Shown one piece after another: positions 27,034 through 36,313 of a DNA stretch of 64,000 nt. This stretch comes from Cronobacter universalis NCTC 9529 (lineage in GTDB: Bacteria > Pseudomonadota > Gammaproteobacteria > Enterobacterales > Enterobacteriaceae): positions 3,782,001 through 3,846,000 of the forward strand of contig NZ_CP012257.1 of the NCBI RefSeq assembly GCF_001277175.1, read 5' to 3'. The notes under the pieces are model-generated. The model searched no databases. It was not told the origin of the DNA and saw only the letters and a list, made by a program, of their open reading frames with translations. Both the position numbers and the translations under genes were made by a program. Position 1 is the stretch's first letter. Every line of letters begins with the position of its first letter.

Positions 27034-28440
27034 TTATTCGTCGTCGTACTGGGGACCCGCGTAGTTATCAAACCGCGACCACTGCCCGTTAAACGTCAGG
27101 CGCACCGTACCTATCGGGCCGTTACGCTGCTTACCGATAATAATCTCCGCGATGCCTTTTAAGTCGCTGTTTTCGTGATACACCTCGTCACGATAGATAA
27201 ACATAATCAGGTCGGCGTCCTGCTCGATAGAGCCGGATTCACGCAGATCCGAGTTCACCGGGCGCTTGTCGGCGCGCTGCTCCAGCGAGCGGTTAAGCTG
27301 CGAGAGCGCCACTACCGGCACCTGAAGCTCTTTCGCCAGCGCTTTCAGCGAGCGGGAAATCTCGGCGATTTCCAGCGTACGGTTATCGGAGAGCGACGGC
27401 ACGCGCATCAACTGTAAATAGTCGATCATAATCAGGCTTAAGCCGCCGTGCTCGCGGAAAATACGGCGCGCGCGGGAGCGCACTTCCGTCGGCGTCAGAC
27501 CCGAGGAGTCGTCAATATACATATTGCGCTTCTCAAGCAGGATGCCCATGGTGCCGGAGATACGCGCCCAGTCCTCGTCATCCAGCTGGCCGGTACGAAT
27601 ACGCGTCTGATCCACGCGGGAGAGCGACGCCAGCATACGCATCATGATCTGCTCGCCGGGCATCTCAAGGGAGAAGATCAGCACCGGTTTATCCTGGAGC
27701 ATCGCGGCGTTTTCACACAGGTTCATCGCGAACGTGGTTTTACCCATCGACGGACGCGCCGCCACGATGATGAGATCCGAGCGCTGCAAGCCCGCGGTCT
27801 TTTTATTGAGATCCTGATAGCCGGTATCCACGCCCGTCACGCCGTCGTGCGGCTGCTGATAGAGCGTTTCGATACGCGCGACGGTGGCCTCAAGGATCTG
27901 ATCGATACTCTTCGGGCCCTCGTCTTTATTGGCGCGGTTTTCGGCTATCTGAAACACGCGCGATTCCGCGAGGTCGAGCAGATCTTCGCTGCTGCGGCCC
28001 TGCGGATCGTAACCGGCGTCGGCAATCTCATTGGCGACGGAAATCATGTCGCGCACGACCGCGCGTTCGCGCACGATATCGGCATAGGCGCTGATGTTCG
28101 CGGCGCTTGGCGTGTTTTTAGAGAGCTCCGCGAGATACGCAAAACCGCCGACGCTTTCCAGCTGTCCCTGGAGTTCCAGCGATTCGGAAAGCGTAATCAG
28201 ATCGATGGGTTTGCCCATCTCCTGCAGCCGATGCATTTCGGTGAAGATCATGCGGTGCTGGCGGGTGTAAAAATCCTCGGCCACGACGCGCTCGGCCACA
28301 TCGTCCCAGCGCTCGTTATCCAGCATTAAACCGCCCAACACCGACTGTTCCGCCTCCATGGAATGCGGCGGCATTTTCAGCCCGGCGACCTGCGGGTCAC
28401 GAGGTTCAGTAGGTTTGTTGAAGGGTTTATTTCCTGCCAT
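27034..28440 (-). CDS. dnaB: Replicative DNA helicase DnaB
   Basis: DnaB is the hexameric 5'-3' helicase of the replication fork. The protein has 468 residues against 471 in E. coli. The N-terminal primase-interacting domain begins MAGNKPFNKPTEPRDPQVAG. The RecA-like domain carries Walker A ARPSMGKTTFAMN, Walker B LIMIDYLQLM and the arginine-finger region near DKRPVNSDLRESGSIEQDAD. The start at 28440 matches E. coli; six upstream codons are not conserved. It is divergent from qorA. No intein is present. Confidence 0.98.
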   Translation of the reverse strand: MAGNKPFNKPTEPRDPQVAGLKMPPHSMEAEQSVLGGLMLDNERWDDVAERVVAEDFYTRQHRMIFTEMHRLQEMGKPIDLITLSESLELQGQLESVGGFAYLAELSKNTPSAANISAYADIVRERAVVRDMISVANEIADAGYDPQGRSSEDLLDLAESRVFQIAENRANKDEGPKSIDQILEATVARIETLYQQPHDGVTGVDTGYQDLNKKTAGLQRSDLIIVAARPSMGKTTFAMNLCENAAMLQDKPVLIFSLEMPGEQIMMRMLASLSRVDQTRIRTGQLDDEDWARISGTMGILLEKRNMYIDDSSGLTPTEVRSRARRIFREHGGLSLIMIDYLQLMRVPSLSDNRTLEIAEISRSLKALAKELQVPVVALSQLNRSLEQRADKRPVNSDLRESGSIEQDADLIMFIYRDEVYHENSDLKGIAEIIIGKQRNGPIGTVRLTFNGQWSRFDNYAGPQYDDE

Positions 28441-28560
28441 AGTGAATGGAGTTACCAAAAATCATCATCAGAGAGAATGAGGAGTGTATCTGATCTGAGT
28501 CGTTTTGTACTCAGTTTGCGCGCTCCTGCTTTCATGCCCGACACTTAACAAGGAGTTCCT

Positions 28561-29544
28561 ATGGCGACGCGTATTGAGTTCAGCCAGCATGGCGGACCAG
28601 AAGTGTTAAAAGCGGTGACGTTTACCCCGGCCGACCCGGACGAGCTGGAAGTGCAGGTGGAAAACAAAGCCATCGGCATCAACTATATCGACACCTATAT
28701 TCGCAGCGGTCTCTACCCGCCGCCAGCGCTCCCGGCGGGCCTCGGCACCGAAGCCGCGGGCGTTGTGACGAAAGTCGGCAGCGGCGTGACGCACCTCAAA
28801 CCTGGCGATCGCGTCGTCTACGCACAGTCGGCGCTCGGCGCCTACAGCTCGGTGCATAACGTGCCGGCGGAAAAAGCCGTCGTGCTTCCGGACGTCATCT
28901 CGTTTGAACAGGCGGCGGCCTGTTTTTTAAAGGGGCTGACGGTCTTTTATCTCCTGCGCAAAACCTATGAAATCAAACCCGACGAGATGTTTCTGTTCCA
29001 TGCCGCGGCGGGCGGCGTCGGGCTTATCGCCTGCCAGTGGGCGAAAGCGCTGGGCGCGCGGCTTATCGGTACTGTTGGTTCCGCGGAAAAAGCCCAGCGG
29101 GCGAAGCAGGCGGGCGCGTGGCAGACCATCAACTACCGCGAAGAGAGCGTGCCTGAAAGAGTGCGTGAGCTGACCGGCGGCAAAAAAGTGCGCGTGGTAT
29201 ATGACTCGGTGGGCAAAGAGACCTGGGAGTCGTCGCTCGACTGCCTGCAACGCCGCGGCTTAATGGTGAGCTTCGGTAACTCTTCCGGCCCGGTCACTGG
29301 CGTGAATCTCGGCATTCTTAACCAGAAAGGCTCGCTTTACGTGACCCGGCCGTCGCTAAACGGCTATCTGACCAATCGCGCCGAGCTGGAAGAAGCCAGT
29401 AACGAACTCTTTTCGCTGATCGCCAGCGGAGTGATTAAAGTGGAAGTGGCGGAGAGCCAGAAGTTCGCGCTCGAAGACGCCGCGCGCGCCCATAAGACAC
29501 TGGAGAGCCGCAGTACGCAAGGTTCCAGCTTATTGATTCCCTGA
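28561..29544 (+). CDS. qorA: NADPH:quinone oxidoreductase
   Basis: This is a 327-residue medium-chain dehydrogenase/reductase of the zeta-crystallin type, without the structural zinc. It reduces quinones in the cytosol with NADPH. The MDR Rossmann motif is HAAAGGVGLIACQWAKALGA, and GTVGSAEKAQRAKQAGA contributes to NADPH specificity. The start ATG at 28561 follows AAGGAG with a 5-6 nt spacing. The gene is divergent from dnaB as in E. coli and ends in a strong terminator. Confidence 0.96.
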   Translation: MATRIEFSQHGGPEVLKAVTFTPADPDELEVQVENKAIGINYIDTYIRSGLYPPPALPAGLGTEAAGVVTKVGSGVTHLKPGDRVVYAQSALGAYSSVHNVPAEKAVVLPDVISFEQAAACFLKGLTVFYLLRKTYEIKPDEMFLFHAAAGGVGLIACQWAKALGARLIGTVGSAEKAQRAKQAGAWQTINYREESVPERVRELTGGKKVRVVYDSVGKETWESSLDCLQRRGLMVSFGNSSGPVTGVNLGILNQKGSLYVTRPSLNGYLTNRAELEEASNELFSLIASGVIKVEVAESQKFALEDAARAHKTLESRSTQGSSLLIP

Positions 29545-29551
29545 AAGAATT

Positions 29552-29582
29552 AGGGCTTCCCGCAGGAAGCCCTTTCTTTTTT
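29552..29582 (+). terminator. Terminator of qorA
   Basis: AGGGCTTCC (29552-29560) and GGAAGCCCT (29565-29573) pair over 9 bp with a CGCA loop and run into TTCTTTTTT. Confidence 0.93.
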
Positions 29583-29693
29583 ATTGTTCGCGCCGCATGT
29601 AGGGTACAGCGCTGATGAATTCGGTAACACGGCTGACATAGTGACAGATAGACTCCGCAAAGAACATGCTTTGCCGCCCAAAGCAGGCCGGAA

Positions 29694-29723
29694 AGTTGCG
29701 AGGTTGTGATCAACCCCGCAACT
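29694..29723 (-). terminator. Hairpin downstream of pspG
   Basis: AGTTGCG (29694-29700) with CGCAACT (29717-29723), and inside them GGTTG with CAACC, form a long stem interrupted by one mismatch. It lies 2 nt after the pspG stop. Only a short T-run follows, so it may act as an mRNA 3' stabiliser more than a terminator. Confidence 0.6.
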
Positions 29724-29725
29724 TA

Positions 29726-29986
29726 TCAGTAACGCCAGCGATTCGTCCGGCTGTAACGTGAGGTACGACGATACTCCGGCACTTTCGGGGCCTTCACGGC
29801 GCGGATCACCCACACCACCGCCACCGCCAGCAGCAGCCACGGCAGCACTTTAATCATCAGCGCCAGTACGCCGCCGAAAAACATCACCAGCGTCGCCACC
29901 ATCAGCGCGGCGATAATGCCTATAAGCGACACGCCGGTCGCCAGTAGCATCAGGAAGAAGGCGACCACAAACAGCAGTTCAAACAT
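29726..29986 (-). CDS. pspG: Phage shock protein G
   Basis: This 86-residue inner-membrane protein matches PspG (YjbO). Two to three hydrophobic segments span residues 2-62 (FELLFVVAFFLMLLATGVSLIGIIAALM), followed by a basic, Arg/Tyr-rich tail. It belongs to the PspF regulon and is induced by membrane stress. The gene lies next to dusA as in E. coli and has its own sigma-54 promoter upstream. The tail is a few residues longer than in E. coli. Confidence 0.94.
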   Translation of the reverse strand: MFELLFVVAFFLMLLATGVSLIGIIAALMVATLVMFFGGVLALMIKVLPWLLLAVAVVWVIRAVKAPKVPEYRRTSRYSRTNRWRY

Positions 29987-30020
29987 TCTCGTTCTCCTTA
30001 AAAACGTTATGCTCTGCTAT

Positions 30021-30036
30021 TACAAGTTTCGTGCCA
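30021..30036 (-). promoter_or_regulatory. Sigma-54 promoter of pspG
   Basis: On the minus strand TGGCACGAAACTTGTA matches the sigma-54 -24/-12 pattern TGGCAC-N5-TTGCW with TTGT at -12, a variant I recall also from the E. coli pspA promoter. It lies about 35 bp upstream of the pspG start. Confidence 0.85.
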
Positions 30037-30061
30037 GAATTAACGCATTGAATTGAAAAGA

Positions 30062-30089
30062 AACGCCCCGGAATGTTATCCAGGGCGTT
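30062..30089 (-). terminator. Terminator of dusA
   Basis: AACGCCC (30062-30068) and GGGCGTT (30083-30089) form the base of a hairpin with a 14-nt loop. On the minus strand it is followed by TCTTTTC. It stands directly upstream of the pspG promoter. Confidence 0.65.
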
Positions 30090-30116
30090 AGCGAAATTGA
30101 CGAGATTCTGGCGAAC

Positions 30117-31112
30117 TTAACGTTTGTCGGCCACCAGCTTAAGCGCCTGCTCCAGCACGTTAATATCCGCGCCTGGCTTGTGGGCGTTTTCGCTGAGGTA
30201 GCGACGCCACTGGCGCGCGCCAGGGATCCCCTGAAACAGTCCGAGCATATGGCGGGTGATATGCCCAAGGTACGCGCCTTTCGCCAGCTCGTCCTCAATG
30301 TAGGGATACATGGCGCGCACGACCGCCACCGGATCGGCATCCTGCACATCAAGCCCGAAGATTTCGCGATCGACCGACGCCAGCAGGCCCGGATTCTGAT
30401 ACGCCTCGCGGCCCACCATTACGCCATCCATATGCTCCAGGTGCGCTTTCACATCGTCCAGCGTTTTGATGCCGCCGTTAATCGACATCGTAAGCTTTGG
30501 GAAATCGCGCTTAAGCTGGTAAACGCGCGGATAATCCAGCGGCGGGATTTCGCGGTTCTCTTTCGGGCTCAGGCCAGAGAGCCACGCCTTGCGCGCGTGA
30601 ATAATAAAGGTGTCGCAGCCGCCCTGCTCCGCCACGGTGCCGACAAAATCGCACAGGAATTCGTAGCTGTCCTGGTCGTCAATGCCGATACGGGTTTTCA
30701 CCGTCACCGGAATGGAGACCACGTCGCGCATCGCCTTGACGCAATCGGCAACCAGTTGCGCCTCGCCCATCAGGCAGGCGCCGAAGCGGCCATTCTGGAC
30801 GCGGTCGGACGGGCAACCGACGTTGAGGTTAACTTCATCATAGCCGCGCGCCTCGGCGAGCTTCGCGCAGTGCGCCAGCGCCGCCGGATCGCTTCCGCCC
30901 AGCTGCAACGCCACCGGATGCTCCTCATCGCTATAAGCAAGATAATCGCCCTTGCCATGAATGATCGCGCCCGTGGTGACCATTTCGGTATACAGCAACA
31001 CCTGCGACGAAAGCTGACGCAGGAAATAGCGGCAATGGCGATCGGTCCAGTCGAGCATCGGCGCGATGGAAAAACGATGGGCGGGGAAAGCGTTACGGGA
31101 TGTGGACGTCAT
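30117..31112 (-). CDS. dusA: tRNA-dihydrouridine(20/20a) synthase
   Basis: DusA is an FMN enzyme that reduces uridine 20 and 20a in the tRNA D-loop with NADPH. About 331 residues are encoded. The TIM-barrel start [19 protein letters not shown], the catalytic cysteine in [23 protein letters not shown] and the FMN-binding [15 protein letters not shown] are present, as is the C-terminal helical RNA-binding domain. The start is uncertain: the ATG at 31112 has no strong ribosome site, and a frame from 31166 exists, but E. coli homology begins close to the chosen start. Confidence 0.95.
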   Translation of the reverse strand: MTSTSRNAFPAHRFSIAPMLDWTDRHCRYFLRQLSSQVLLYTEMVTTGAIIHGKGDYLAYSDEEHPVALQLGGSDPAALAHCAKLAEARGYDEVNLNVGCPSDRVQNGRFGACLMGEAQLVADCVKAMRDVVSIPVTVKTRIGIDDQDSYEFLCDFVGTVAEQGGCDTFIIHARKAWLSGLSPKENREIPPLDYPRVYQLKRDFPKLTMSINGGIKTLDDVKAHLEHMDGVMVGREAYQNPGLLASVDREIFGLDVQDADPVAVVRAMYPYIEDELAKGAYLGHITRHMLGLFQGIPGARQWRRYLSENAHKPGADINVLEQALKLVADKR

Positions 31113-31174
31113 AATAGCTAAGCGAGTCGAAGTTCGGGCTGAAAAAGGGGCGTTACTATAGCACAAACTTCAGA

Positions 31175-31195
31175 CAGGGGCGCACTGCGCCCCTG
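31175..31195 (-). terminator. Hairpin after the TraF-like gene
   Basis: CAGGGGCGC (31175-31183) and GCGCCCCTG (31187-31195) pair over 9 bp with a 3-nt loop, 7 bp after the stop codon. No T-run follows on either strand, so termination is uncertain. Confidence 0.5.
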
Positions 31196-31202
31196 CACAT
31201 GG

Positions 31203-32483
31203 TCAGAAGGTCAGGCTCAGTTGCGCGCCCGCGCCCCAGGTTTCGTTTTCACCGACGATGCCGGTCAGGTCGAGATGCACGCGGTTAAATGGCGCGAAGC
31301 CAACGCCCGCGGTAAACACATTGCTCTCGTTATCTTTCACGTCAGCGCGATAACCGGCGCGCACCGCCAGCCAGTTAAGCGGACGCACCTCGGCACCGAC
31401 GCCGACGAACTGGGAGTTCTCTTCGCTCTTAAAGCCTTTGGTTTCCGTCAGGTCGCCATCGGCGCTCAGCGTCACCATATCGTTATGCCAGGCCACGCCA
31501 GCGGTCACCAGCGGCGAGATCTGATAGGTATCTTTATACCCATTGACCTCTTTGGTATCGATATCGCGCGATACCAGGTTCTGCCCGCTCACGCCCACGG
31601 TCCAGTTCGGGCCGAAATCCGCCGCCACGCCGGCGTCGACGTTAAAACCGTTATCGTCGTTGCGATAGCGCGTGCTGTTCAGATCGCCGCTGTCGTAGTT
31701 ATAAATCGAGGCGGTGTAGTTATAGAGCCAGGTTTTTTGCAGCTTCGGCGTAACGCCGACGGAAACCGGCACGTCGCCGACCTGGAACCGGTGCGCAAAC
31801 GCCACGCCGTAATCAGAAACGATCGCCGCACGGCCAAACGCCGTAGAGGTCAGGCGATCGGTGATCGTGTCAGAACCGTTGATCGCGGCGTTAATAATCT
31901 GACCGCCGGCATAAAGATCGTCGTTCTGGATGCGGCGCAGATAGTCGATATCGCTCTGATCCACACGGGTGCTGACGCGCGCATGCGCGTAGGCTTTCGC
32001 CACAAACGCCACCGCCAGCACGTCGTTGGGGATACTTACGGCGATACCGCCCGCCGCACGCGCGCTTGCCGTTTTGCCGCGCAGGTATTCCAGCTCGTCG
32101 CCAAGCTCGCCCGCCGCCCCCTGGAACTGACGCAGCGTGCCGATCGGATCGGCGGCGATGTCGCCAGGCGTCAGGCTGTTTACTACATCGCGATAATAAT
32201 CAACGCGATCGCTGATATGGTCGATCTCATCCTGAAGATTATCTTCATCGGAAATTTGCGCCTGTAACGCCGGCAAAATCACCGTAATGTCATCTTCCGG
32301 TTGTGAACGCGCCAGTAAAGCCGGGTTAATTAACGCGCCGCTGCCGTAATCGGCTGACGCCACGCCGGTGCCGCCCATCGCATCGTTACGCGCCTGCGCC
32401 CAGGTATTCGCTGCACTCGCCTGATTGACCATCACCAGAGAAAGGGCGACGGCTGCCACTGAAGGTTTGATTATATTTTTCAC
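31203..32483 (-). CDS. TraF-like outer-membrane beta-barrel protein
   Basis: This 426-residue exported protein has a signal peptide ending NQASAANTW. The mature part fits the chromosomal TraF_2-type family (annotated as conjugal transfer TraF in many genomes): an N-terminal GGTGVASADYGSGALINPALLA motif resembles FadL/OMPP1-type barrels, a helical coiled insertion lies at about 75-130, and regular amphipathic strands end in the outer-membrane terminal signature AGAQLSLTF. There are no conjugation genes here, so the name does not imply transfer. The start is GTG at 32483 with AGGG six nt upstream. The ligand is unknown. Confidence 0.8.
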   Translation of the reverse strand: MKNIIKPSVAAVALSLVMVNQASAANTWAQARNDAMGGTGVASADYGSGALINPALLARSQPEDDITVILPALQAQISDEDNLQDEIDHISDRVDYYRDVVNSLTPGDIAADPIGTLRQFQGAAGELGDELEYLRGKTASARAAGGIAVSIPNDVLAVAFVAKAYAHARVSTRVDQSDIDYLRRIQNDDLYAGGQIINAAINGSDTITDRLTSTAFGRAAIVSDYGVAFAHRFQVGDVPVSVGVTPKLQKTWLYNYTASIYNYDSGDLNSTRYRNDDNGFNVDAGVAADFGPNWTVGVSGQNLVSRDIDTKEVNGYKDTYQISPLVTAGVAWHNDMVTLSADGDLTETKGFKSEENSQFVGVGAEVRPLNWLAVRAGYRADVKDNESNVFTAGVGFAPFNRVHLDLTGIVGENETWGAGAQLSLTF

Positions 32484-32631
32484 TGTTTACCCTGCTTATA
32501 AGCAACATGAATGACATCCTCTGTCAGCCCATGACAGAGACGATTTCTGTTGTGAAGTACGCACTACGCCAGAGGTTGAGGCTAAAAGCTCAACGGCATT
32601 GCCGGGCTCGTTTCGTGACCGCCCTCATTAT

Positions 32632-33138
32632 TTATAGATTAGGGTTCTTAATTCGTGTAGGTAAGCCGTCGTGTGGGCCAAAAAATTGTGGCGGGTGGTC
32701 TATCCAGCGATCTGGCCGGGTGGCGGCGTAAGGGCCGTTCAGGGGATAGTAAATACGGTTTTCCGGTTTGTTCGCCTCGCCCACCACCAGCAGCCGGACT
32801 TCGCTGTCGGTATTATTAATGAACGTGTGGCAAAGCCCGGTGCCTGCCGGAAAGCCGACGCTGTCGCCCGGTTTTAGCGGCCACAGCTCACCATTGAGCC
32901 AGACATCCGGAAATCCTTCGAGCACATAGACAAACTCTTCTTCACTGCTTTCCGCATGCGGATAAGAGGTGCGACGCCCAGACGGCAGCCGCTCATGGTG
33001 AATGCCAAGCCGCGTGAGTCCTGTGCGCTTCGCCAGTGGCGCGCCGATTGACATCAACTCGTTACTGTCCGGGTAACCCGCGTCGTCATTACCTTCTACT
33101 TCCTGCCAGTGACAAATACATTCAGGTCGCTTTTGCAT
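32632..33138 (-). CDS. Cupin-domain protein
   Basis: This 168-residue single-domain cupin has motif 1 as RRTSYPHAESSEEEFVYVLEGFPDVWLNGE and motif 2 as PLKPGDSVGFPAGTGLCHTFINN, with His and Glu metal ligands in the usual places. The substrate is unknown; many such proteins are annotated as cupin or sugar-isomerase-like. The ATG at 33138 has GGAGG 5 nt upstream; 13 further codons upstream lack a ribosome site. The gene is divergent from zur with 110 bp between, and the C-terminus includes a conserved-looking WIDHPPQFFGP segment. Confidence 0.88.
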   Translation of the reverse strand: MQKRPECICHWQEVEGNDDAGYPDSNELMSIGAPLAKRTGLTRLGIHHERLPSGRRTSYPHAESSEEEFVYVLEGFPDVWLNGELWPLKPGDSVGFPAGTGLCHTFINNTDSEVRLLVVGEANKPENRIYYPLNGPYAATRPDRWIDHPPQFFGPHDGLPTRIKNPNL

Positions 33139-33248
33139 ATAAACCTCCAGAGAACATCTCCTCAAAAGGTATAACATAGCCGGAATGTCGGCGTTTTGGC
33201 TGGTTCATGATAAAGTGATGGCTCAGACACGATTCATAGAGGATGCCG

Positions 33249-33764
33249 ATGGATACGACGATTTCGCAGGAAGTTCTGGCGCAAGCTGAAAAGCTCTGCC
33301 AGCAACGTAATGTGCGCCTGACTCCGCAGCGCCTCGAAGTGCTGCGCCTGATGACCATACAGCCGGGCGCTATCAGCGCTTACGATCTGCTCGATTTATT
33401 GCGCGAAACCGAGCCGCAGGCGAAGCCGCCCACCGTTTATCGCGCGCTCGATTTTCTGCTGGAGCAGGGATTTGTGCATAAGGTCGAGTCCACGAACAGC
33501 TATGTGCTTTGTCATCTGTTCGATAACCCGGCGCATACCTCCGCGATGTTTATCTGCGACAGGTGTGGCGTGGTAAAAGAGGAGGCAGCGGAAGGCGTGG
33601 AAGATATCATGCATGCGCTGGCGGCCAGAATGGGCTTTGCGTTGCGTCATAACGTCATTGAAGCGCATGGGTTGTGCGCGGCCTGCGCGGAAGTTGAGGC
33701 GTGTCGCCATCAGGGACAGTGTGGTCACGACCACAGTATCACGGTGAAAAAGAAAGGGCGTTAA
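33249..33764 (+). CDS. zur: Zinc uptake regulator Zur
   Basis: Zur is the Fur-family zinc-sensing repressor of zinc import and zinc-free ribosomal protein genes. The protein has 171 residues. The winged helix includes RNVRLTPQRLEVLRLM and KPPTVYRALDFLLEQGFVHKVES. Zinc ligands are seen in CDRCG, HGLCAACAEVEAC and the C-terminal His cluster GQCGHDHS. The ATG at 33249 was chosen because AGAGG is six nt upstream; the ATG at 33243 overlaps that ribosome site. Confidence 0.96.
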   Translation: MDTTISQEVLAQAEKLCQQRNVRLTPQRLEVLRLMTIQPGAISAYDLLDLLRETEPQAKPPTVYRALDFLLEQGFVHKVESTNSYVLCHLFDNPAHTSAMFICDRCGVVKEEAAEGVEDIMHALAARMGFALRHNVIEAHGLCAACAEVEACRHQGQCGHDHSITVKKKGR

Positions 33765-33846
33765 TCAGTCAGGATGGGTGGTACATCCTTGTACCGTTGG
33801 GCAGGGCAGCCTCAGAGGGAAAATACCGTTTGAGGTGGTGGCCGGA

Positions 33847-34056
33847 TTACCAGCGGTAATCGTGGCGGCTTTCCCAGTCAGTCACTTCCTTGTCGGCTTC
33901 ATCTTTCGCATAACCGTAACGTTCCTGGATTTTACCCACCAGTTGGTCACGTTTCCCTTCGATGATAGTCATATCATCGTCGGTTAATTTACCCCATTGC
34001 TCTTTCACTTTACCTTTAAACTGTTTCCAGTTACCGCCAGCTTCATCTCTGTTCAT
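33847..34056 (-). CDS. yjbJ: CsbD-family stress protein YjbJ
   Basis: This 69-residue, very hydrophilic protein belongs to the CsbD family; E. coli YjbJ is an abundant, sigma-S-dependent stationary and osmotic stress protein of unknown function. The family signature NWKQFKGKVKEQWGKLTDDDMTIIEGKRDQLVGKIQERYG is complete. The ribosome site AAGGAG is just upstream of the start at 34056. It lies between zur (convergent) and dinF, as in E. coli. Confidence 0.95.
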   Translation of the reverse strand: MNRDEAGGNWKQFKGKVKEQWGKLTDDDMTIIEGKRDQLVGKIQERYGYAKDEADKEVTDWESRHDYRW

Positions 34057-34263
34057 AGACGTCTCCTTAACATTCGGTAGTGAATCAGTCTCACAGGTTC
34101 TCCTGTGGGGGTTCAGCCCGGGTCATCTTCATCATTTGCTGAACGTACTACTCATTTTAGACGTCAATTTTACCCCCGGCGGGATATTCAGAATCTTTAA
34201 CCATAACGAAGCGCTGGAGCCGACAAATTTTCTTTTATCGGCGATGTGATACATCAGGAAAAC

Positions 34264-35571
34264 TTAGTGCAAAAGACGCCCGCGACGCCATAAGTAACCG
34301 AGCGACAATCCGCGCAGCGCCAGGAAAACGGTGAGCGCCAGCCACAGACCGTGGTTGCCAAGCCGCGGCAGCGTGAGCAGCGTCAGGCCAAAACCGAGCG
34401 CCGCGACAGCCATACTGTTGCGCATCTCCGCCCCGCGCGTCGCGCCGATAAACATGCCGTCCAGCAGATAACACCAGACGCCGACTACCGGCAGGATCGC
34501 CTGCCAGAAGAGATAGGGCTGCGCCAGCGCCTGCAACGACGGCAAAGATGTTAACAGCGACACAATATACTGCCCCGCCACGGCATACAGCAGCGCGAAC
34601 GCCAGCGCGACCATGCCTGCCTGTCGGCACGCCGCGCGCCAGACGCTGCGCAGTTGCGATTTATCCCGCGCGCCAAAGGCCTGCCCGGCATGCGCTTCCA
34701 CCGCGTAGGCGAAGCCGTCGAGCGCATAAGCCGTGAAGGTTAACAGCGTCATCAGAATGGCGTTAACGGCGACAATATCGCTGCCAAGCCGGGCGCCAAA
34801 CACGGTGACGGAGGCAAAGCAGATCTGCAACAGCAGCGAGCGCAGCATGATGTCGCGGTTAAGCTTAAGCAGCCTGCCGACGCCGCCGCGCCAGGCGGTT
34901 TTCAGCATCGCCGGGGTAATGCCGCGCAGGCGCAGCACGCGGGCCGCCATCATAAGACCAATGCCAAGCGTCGCGTATTCCGCTATCGCCGTCGCCAGCG
35001 CTGCGCCCTGGACGTTAAGGCCAAGCCCCATGACGAACCAGAGATCAAGCGCGATATTAAGCAGATTACCGACCACCAGCAGGATAACCGGCGCGCGGGC
35101 GTACTGAACGCCCAGCAGCCAGCCCAGCAGCACCAGATTAGCAAGCGACGCGGGCGCGCTGAGCCAGCGAATCTCCAGAAACCGCCGGGCCTGCGTCAGC
35201 ACAGCGTCGCTGCCGCCGGTAATATGCAGCGCCAGATGAATCAGCGGTTCGCGCAGCGCGATAATCAGCACACCGGCGATAAGCGCCAGCGCCATGGGCT
35301 GCACCAGCGCGCGGGCCAGCGCCGCCGGATCGCGCGCGCCGAACGCCTGGGCGGTTAACCCGGTGGTGCTCATACGTAAGAACAGCAGCAGCATAAACAG
35401 GAAGCTGGTGGCGGTTGCGCCAACCGCGACGCCTCCCAGATACACGGGGCTGTCGAGATGGCCAATCACGGCGGTATCCACCAGGCCCAGCAGCGGCACG
35501 GTGATATTGGAGAAAATCATTGGCAGCGCGAGGCGCCAGAGAGCTTTATCGGTAGAAGTGAGAAAGGGCAT
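34264..35571 (-). CDS. dinF: MATE-family efflux transporter DinF
   Basis: DinF is a 435-residue MATE transporter with 12 predicted membrane helices in two six-helix halves. The E. coli protein protects against oxidative stress and bile salts and is SOS-induced. The start LPMIFSNITVPLLGLVDTAVIGHL and the second-half SDIVAVNAILMTLLTFTAYALDGFAYAVEAHAGQAFGA motifs are typical. It lies 125 bp downstream of lexA on the same strand; read-through from lexA gives SOS control. A large hairpin in the gap may modulate this. Confidence 0.94.
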   Translation of the reverse strand: MPFLTSTDKALWRLALPMIFSNITVPLLGLVDTAVIGHLDSPVYLGGVAVGATATSFLFMLLLFLRMSTTGLTAQAFGARDPAALARALVQPMALALIAGVLIIALREPLIHLALHITGGSDAVLTQARRFLEIRWLSAPASLANLVLLGWLLGVQYARAPVILLVVGNLLNIALDLWFVMGLGLNVQGAALATAIAEYATLGIGLMMAARVLRLRGITPAMLKTAWRGGVGRLLKLNRDIMLRSLLLQICFASVTVFGARLGSDIVAVNAILMTLLTFTAYALDGFAYAVEAHAGQAFGARDKSQLRSVWRAACRQAGMVALAFALLYAVAGQYIVSLLTSLPSLQALAQPYLFWQAILPVVGVWCYLLDGMFIGATRGAEMRNSMAVAALGFGLTLLTLPRLGNHGLWLALTVFLALRGLSLGYLWRRGRLLH

Positions 35572-35636
35572 ATGGCGTTCCGATGCCGTTACGCGATGAT
35601 GAAAAAATATGCAGACTTTAGCAGACGGGAGAGGTC

Positions 35637-35670
35637 ATTACCGTAACCGGGGCGGGCCAGTTACGGTAAT
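35637..35670 (-). terminator. Hairpin in the lexA-dinF gap
   Basis: ATTACCGTAAC (35637-35647) and GTTACGGTAAT (35660-35670) form a perfect 11-bp stem around a 12-nt G/C-rich loop. No adjacent T-run is present. It may act as a partial terminator or processing site that sets the lexA:dinF ratio. Confidence 0.65.
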
Positions 35671-35696
35671 GCGGCGTCAGGCAGCCGGGAAAGGCC

Positions 35697-36305
35697 TCAG
35701 AGCCATTCGCCGTTACGGATCACGCCGACCGCCAGACCTTCGATAGAGAAGTTATGCTCGCGCAGATCGACAACGATCGGTTTGAACTCGTTGTTCTCTG
35801 GCAGCAGCTCAACGACATTGCCCTGTTTTTTAAGGCGTTTTACCGTCACTTCATCGTCAATACGCGCGACCACAACCTGGCCGTTGCGCACATCCTGCGT
35901 TTTATGAACCGCTAACAGGTCGCCGTCCATAATCCCGATATCTTTCATCGACATCCCACTAACGCGCAGCAGGAAATCGGCGTTCGGCTTAAACAGGCCA
36001 GGATCGACCTGATAGTGGCCTTCGATATGTTGCTGGGCCAGCAGCGGCTCACCTGCCGCGACGCGCCCTACAAGCGGCAGGCCGGTTTCTTCTTCCTGCA
36101 GCAGACGAATACCGCGCGACGCGCCGGAGACAATCTCAAGAACCCCTTTGCGCGCCAGCGCTTTGAGGTGCTCTTCCGCCGCGTTTGGCGAACGGAAACC
36201 CAGACGCTGCGCGATTTCCGCACGCGTAGGCGGCATGCCGGTCTGGCTGATGTGATCCCGAATGAGATCAAACACCTCTTGTTGCCTGGTAGTTAATGCT
36301 TTCAT
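35697..36305 (-). CDS. lexA: SOS repressor LexA
   Basis: LexA is the self-cleaving repressor of the SOS regulon, with 202 residues as in E. coli. The N-terminal winged helix includes [26 protein letters not shown]. The cleavage site A84-G85 (RVAAGEP), the nucleophile S119 in SGMSMKDIG and the base K156 in TVKRL are at the E. coli positions. The start at 36305 gives [17 protein letters not shown]. Two LexA boxes upstream provide autoregulation. dinF follows on the same strand. Confidence 0.98.
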   Translation of the reverse strand: MKALTTRQQEVFDLIRDHISQTGMPPTRAEIAQRLGFRSPNAAEEHLKALARKGVLEIVSGASRGIRLLQEEETGLPLVGRVAAGEPLLAQQHIEGHYQVDPGLFKPNADFLLRVSGMSMKDIGIMDGDLLAVHKTQDVRNGQVVVARIDDEVTVKRLKKQGNVVELLPENNEFKPIVVDLREHNFSIEGLAVGVIRNGEWL

Positions 36306-36313
36306 TCCGCCCC

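Noticed and set aside
31203..32483. Remnant of a conjugative element suggested by the TraF-like gene
   Set aside because: No other transfer, relaxase or integrase genes are nearby, and this family is a chromosomal outer-membrane protein.
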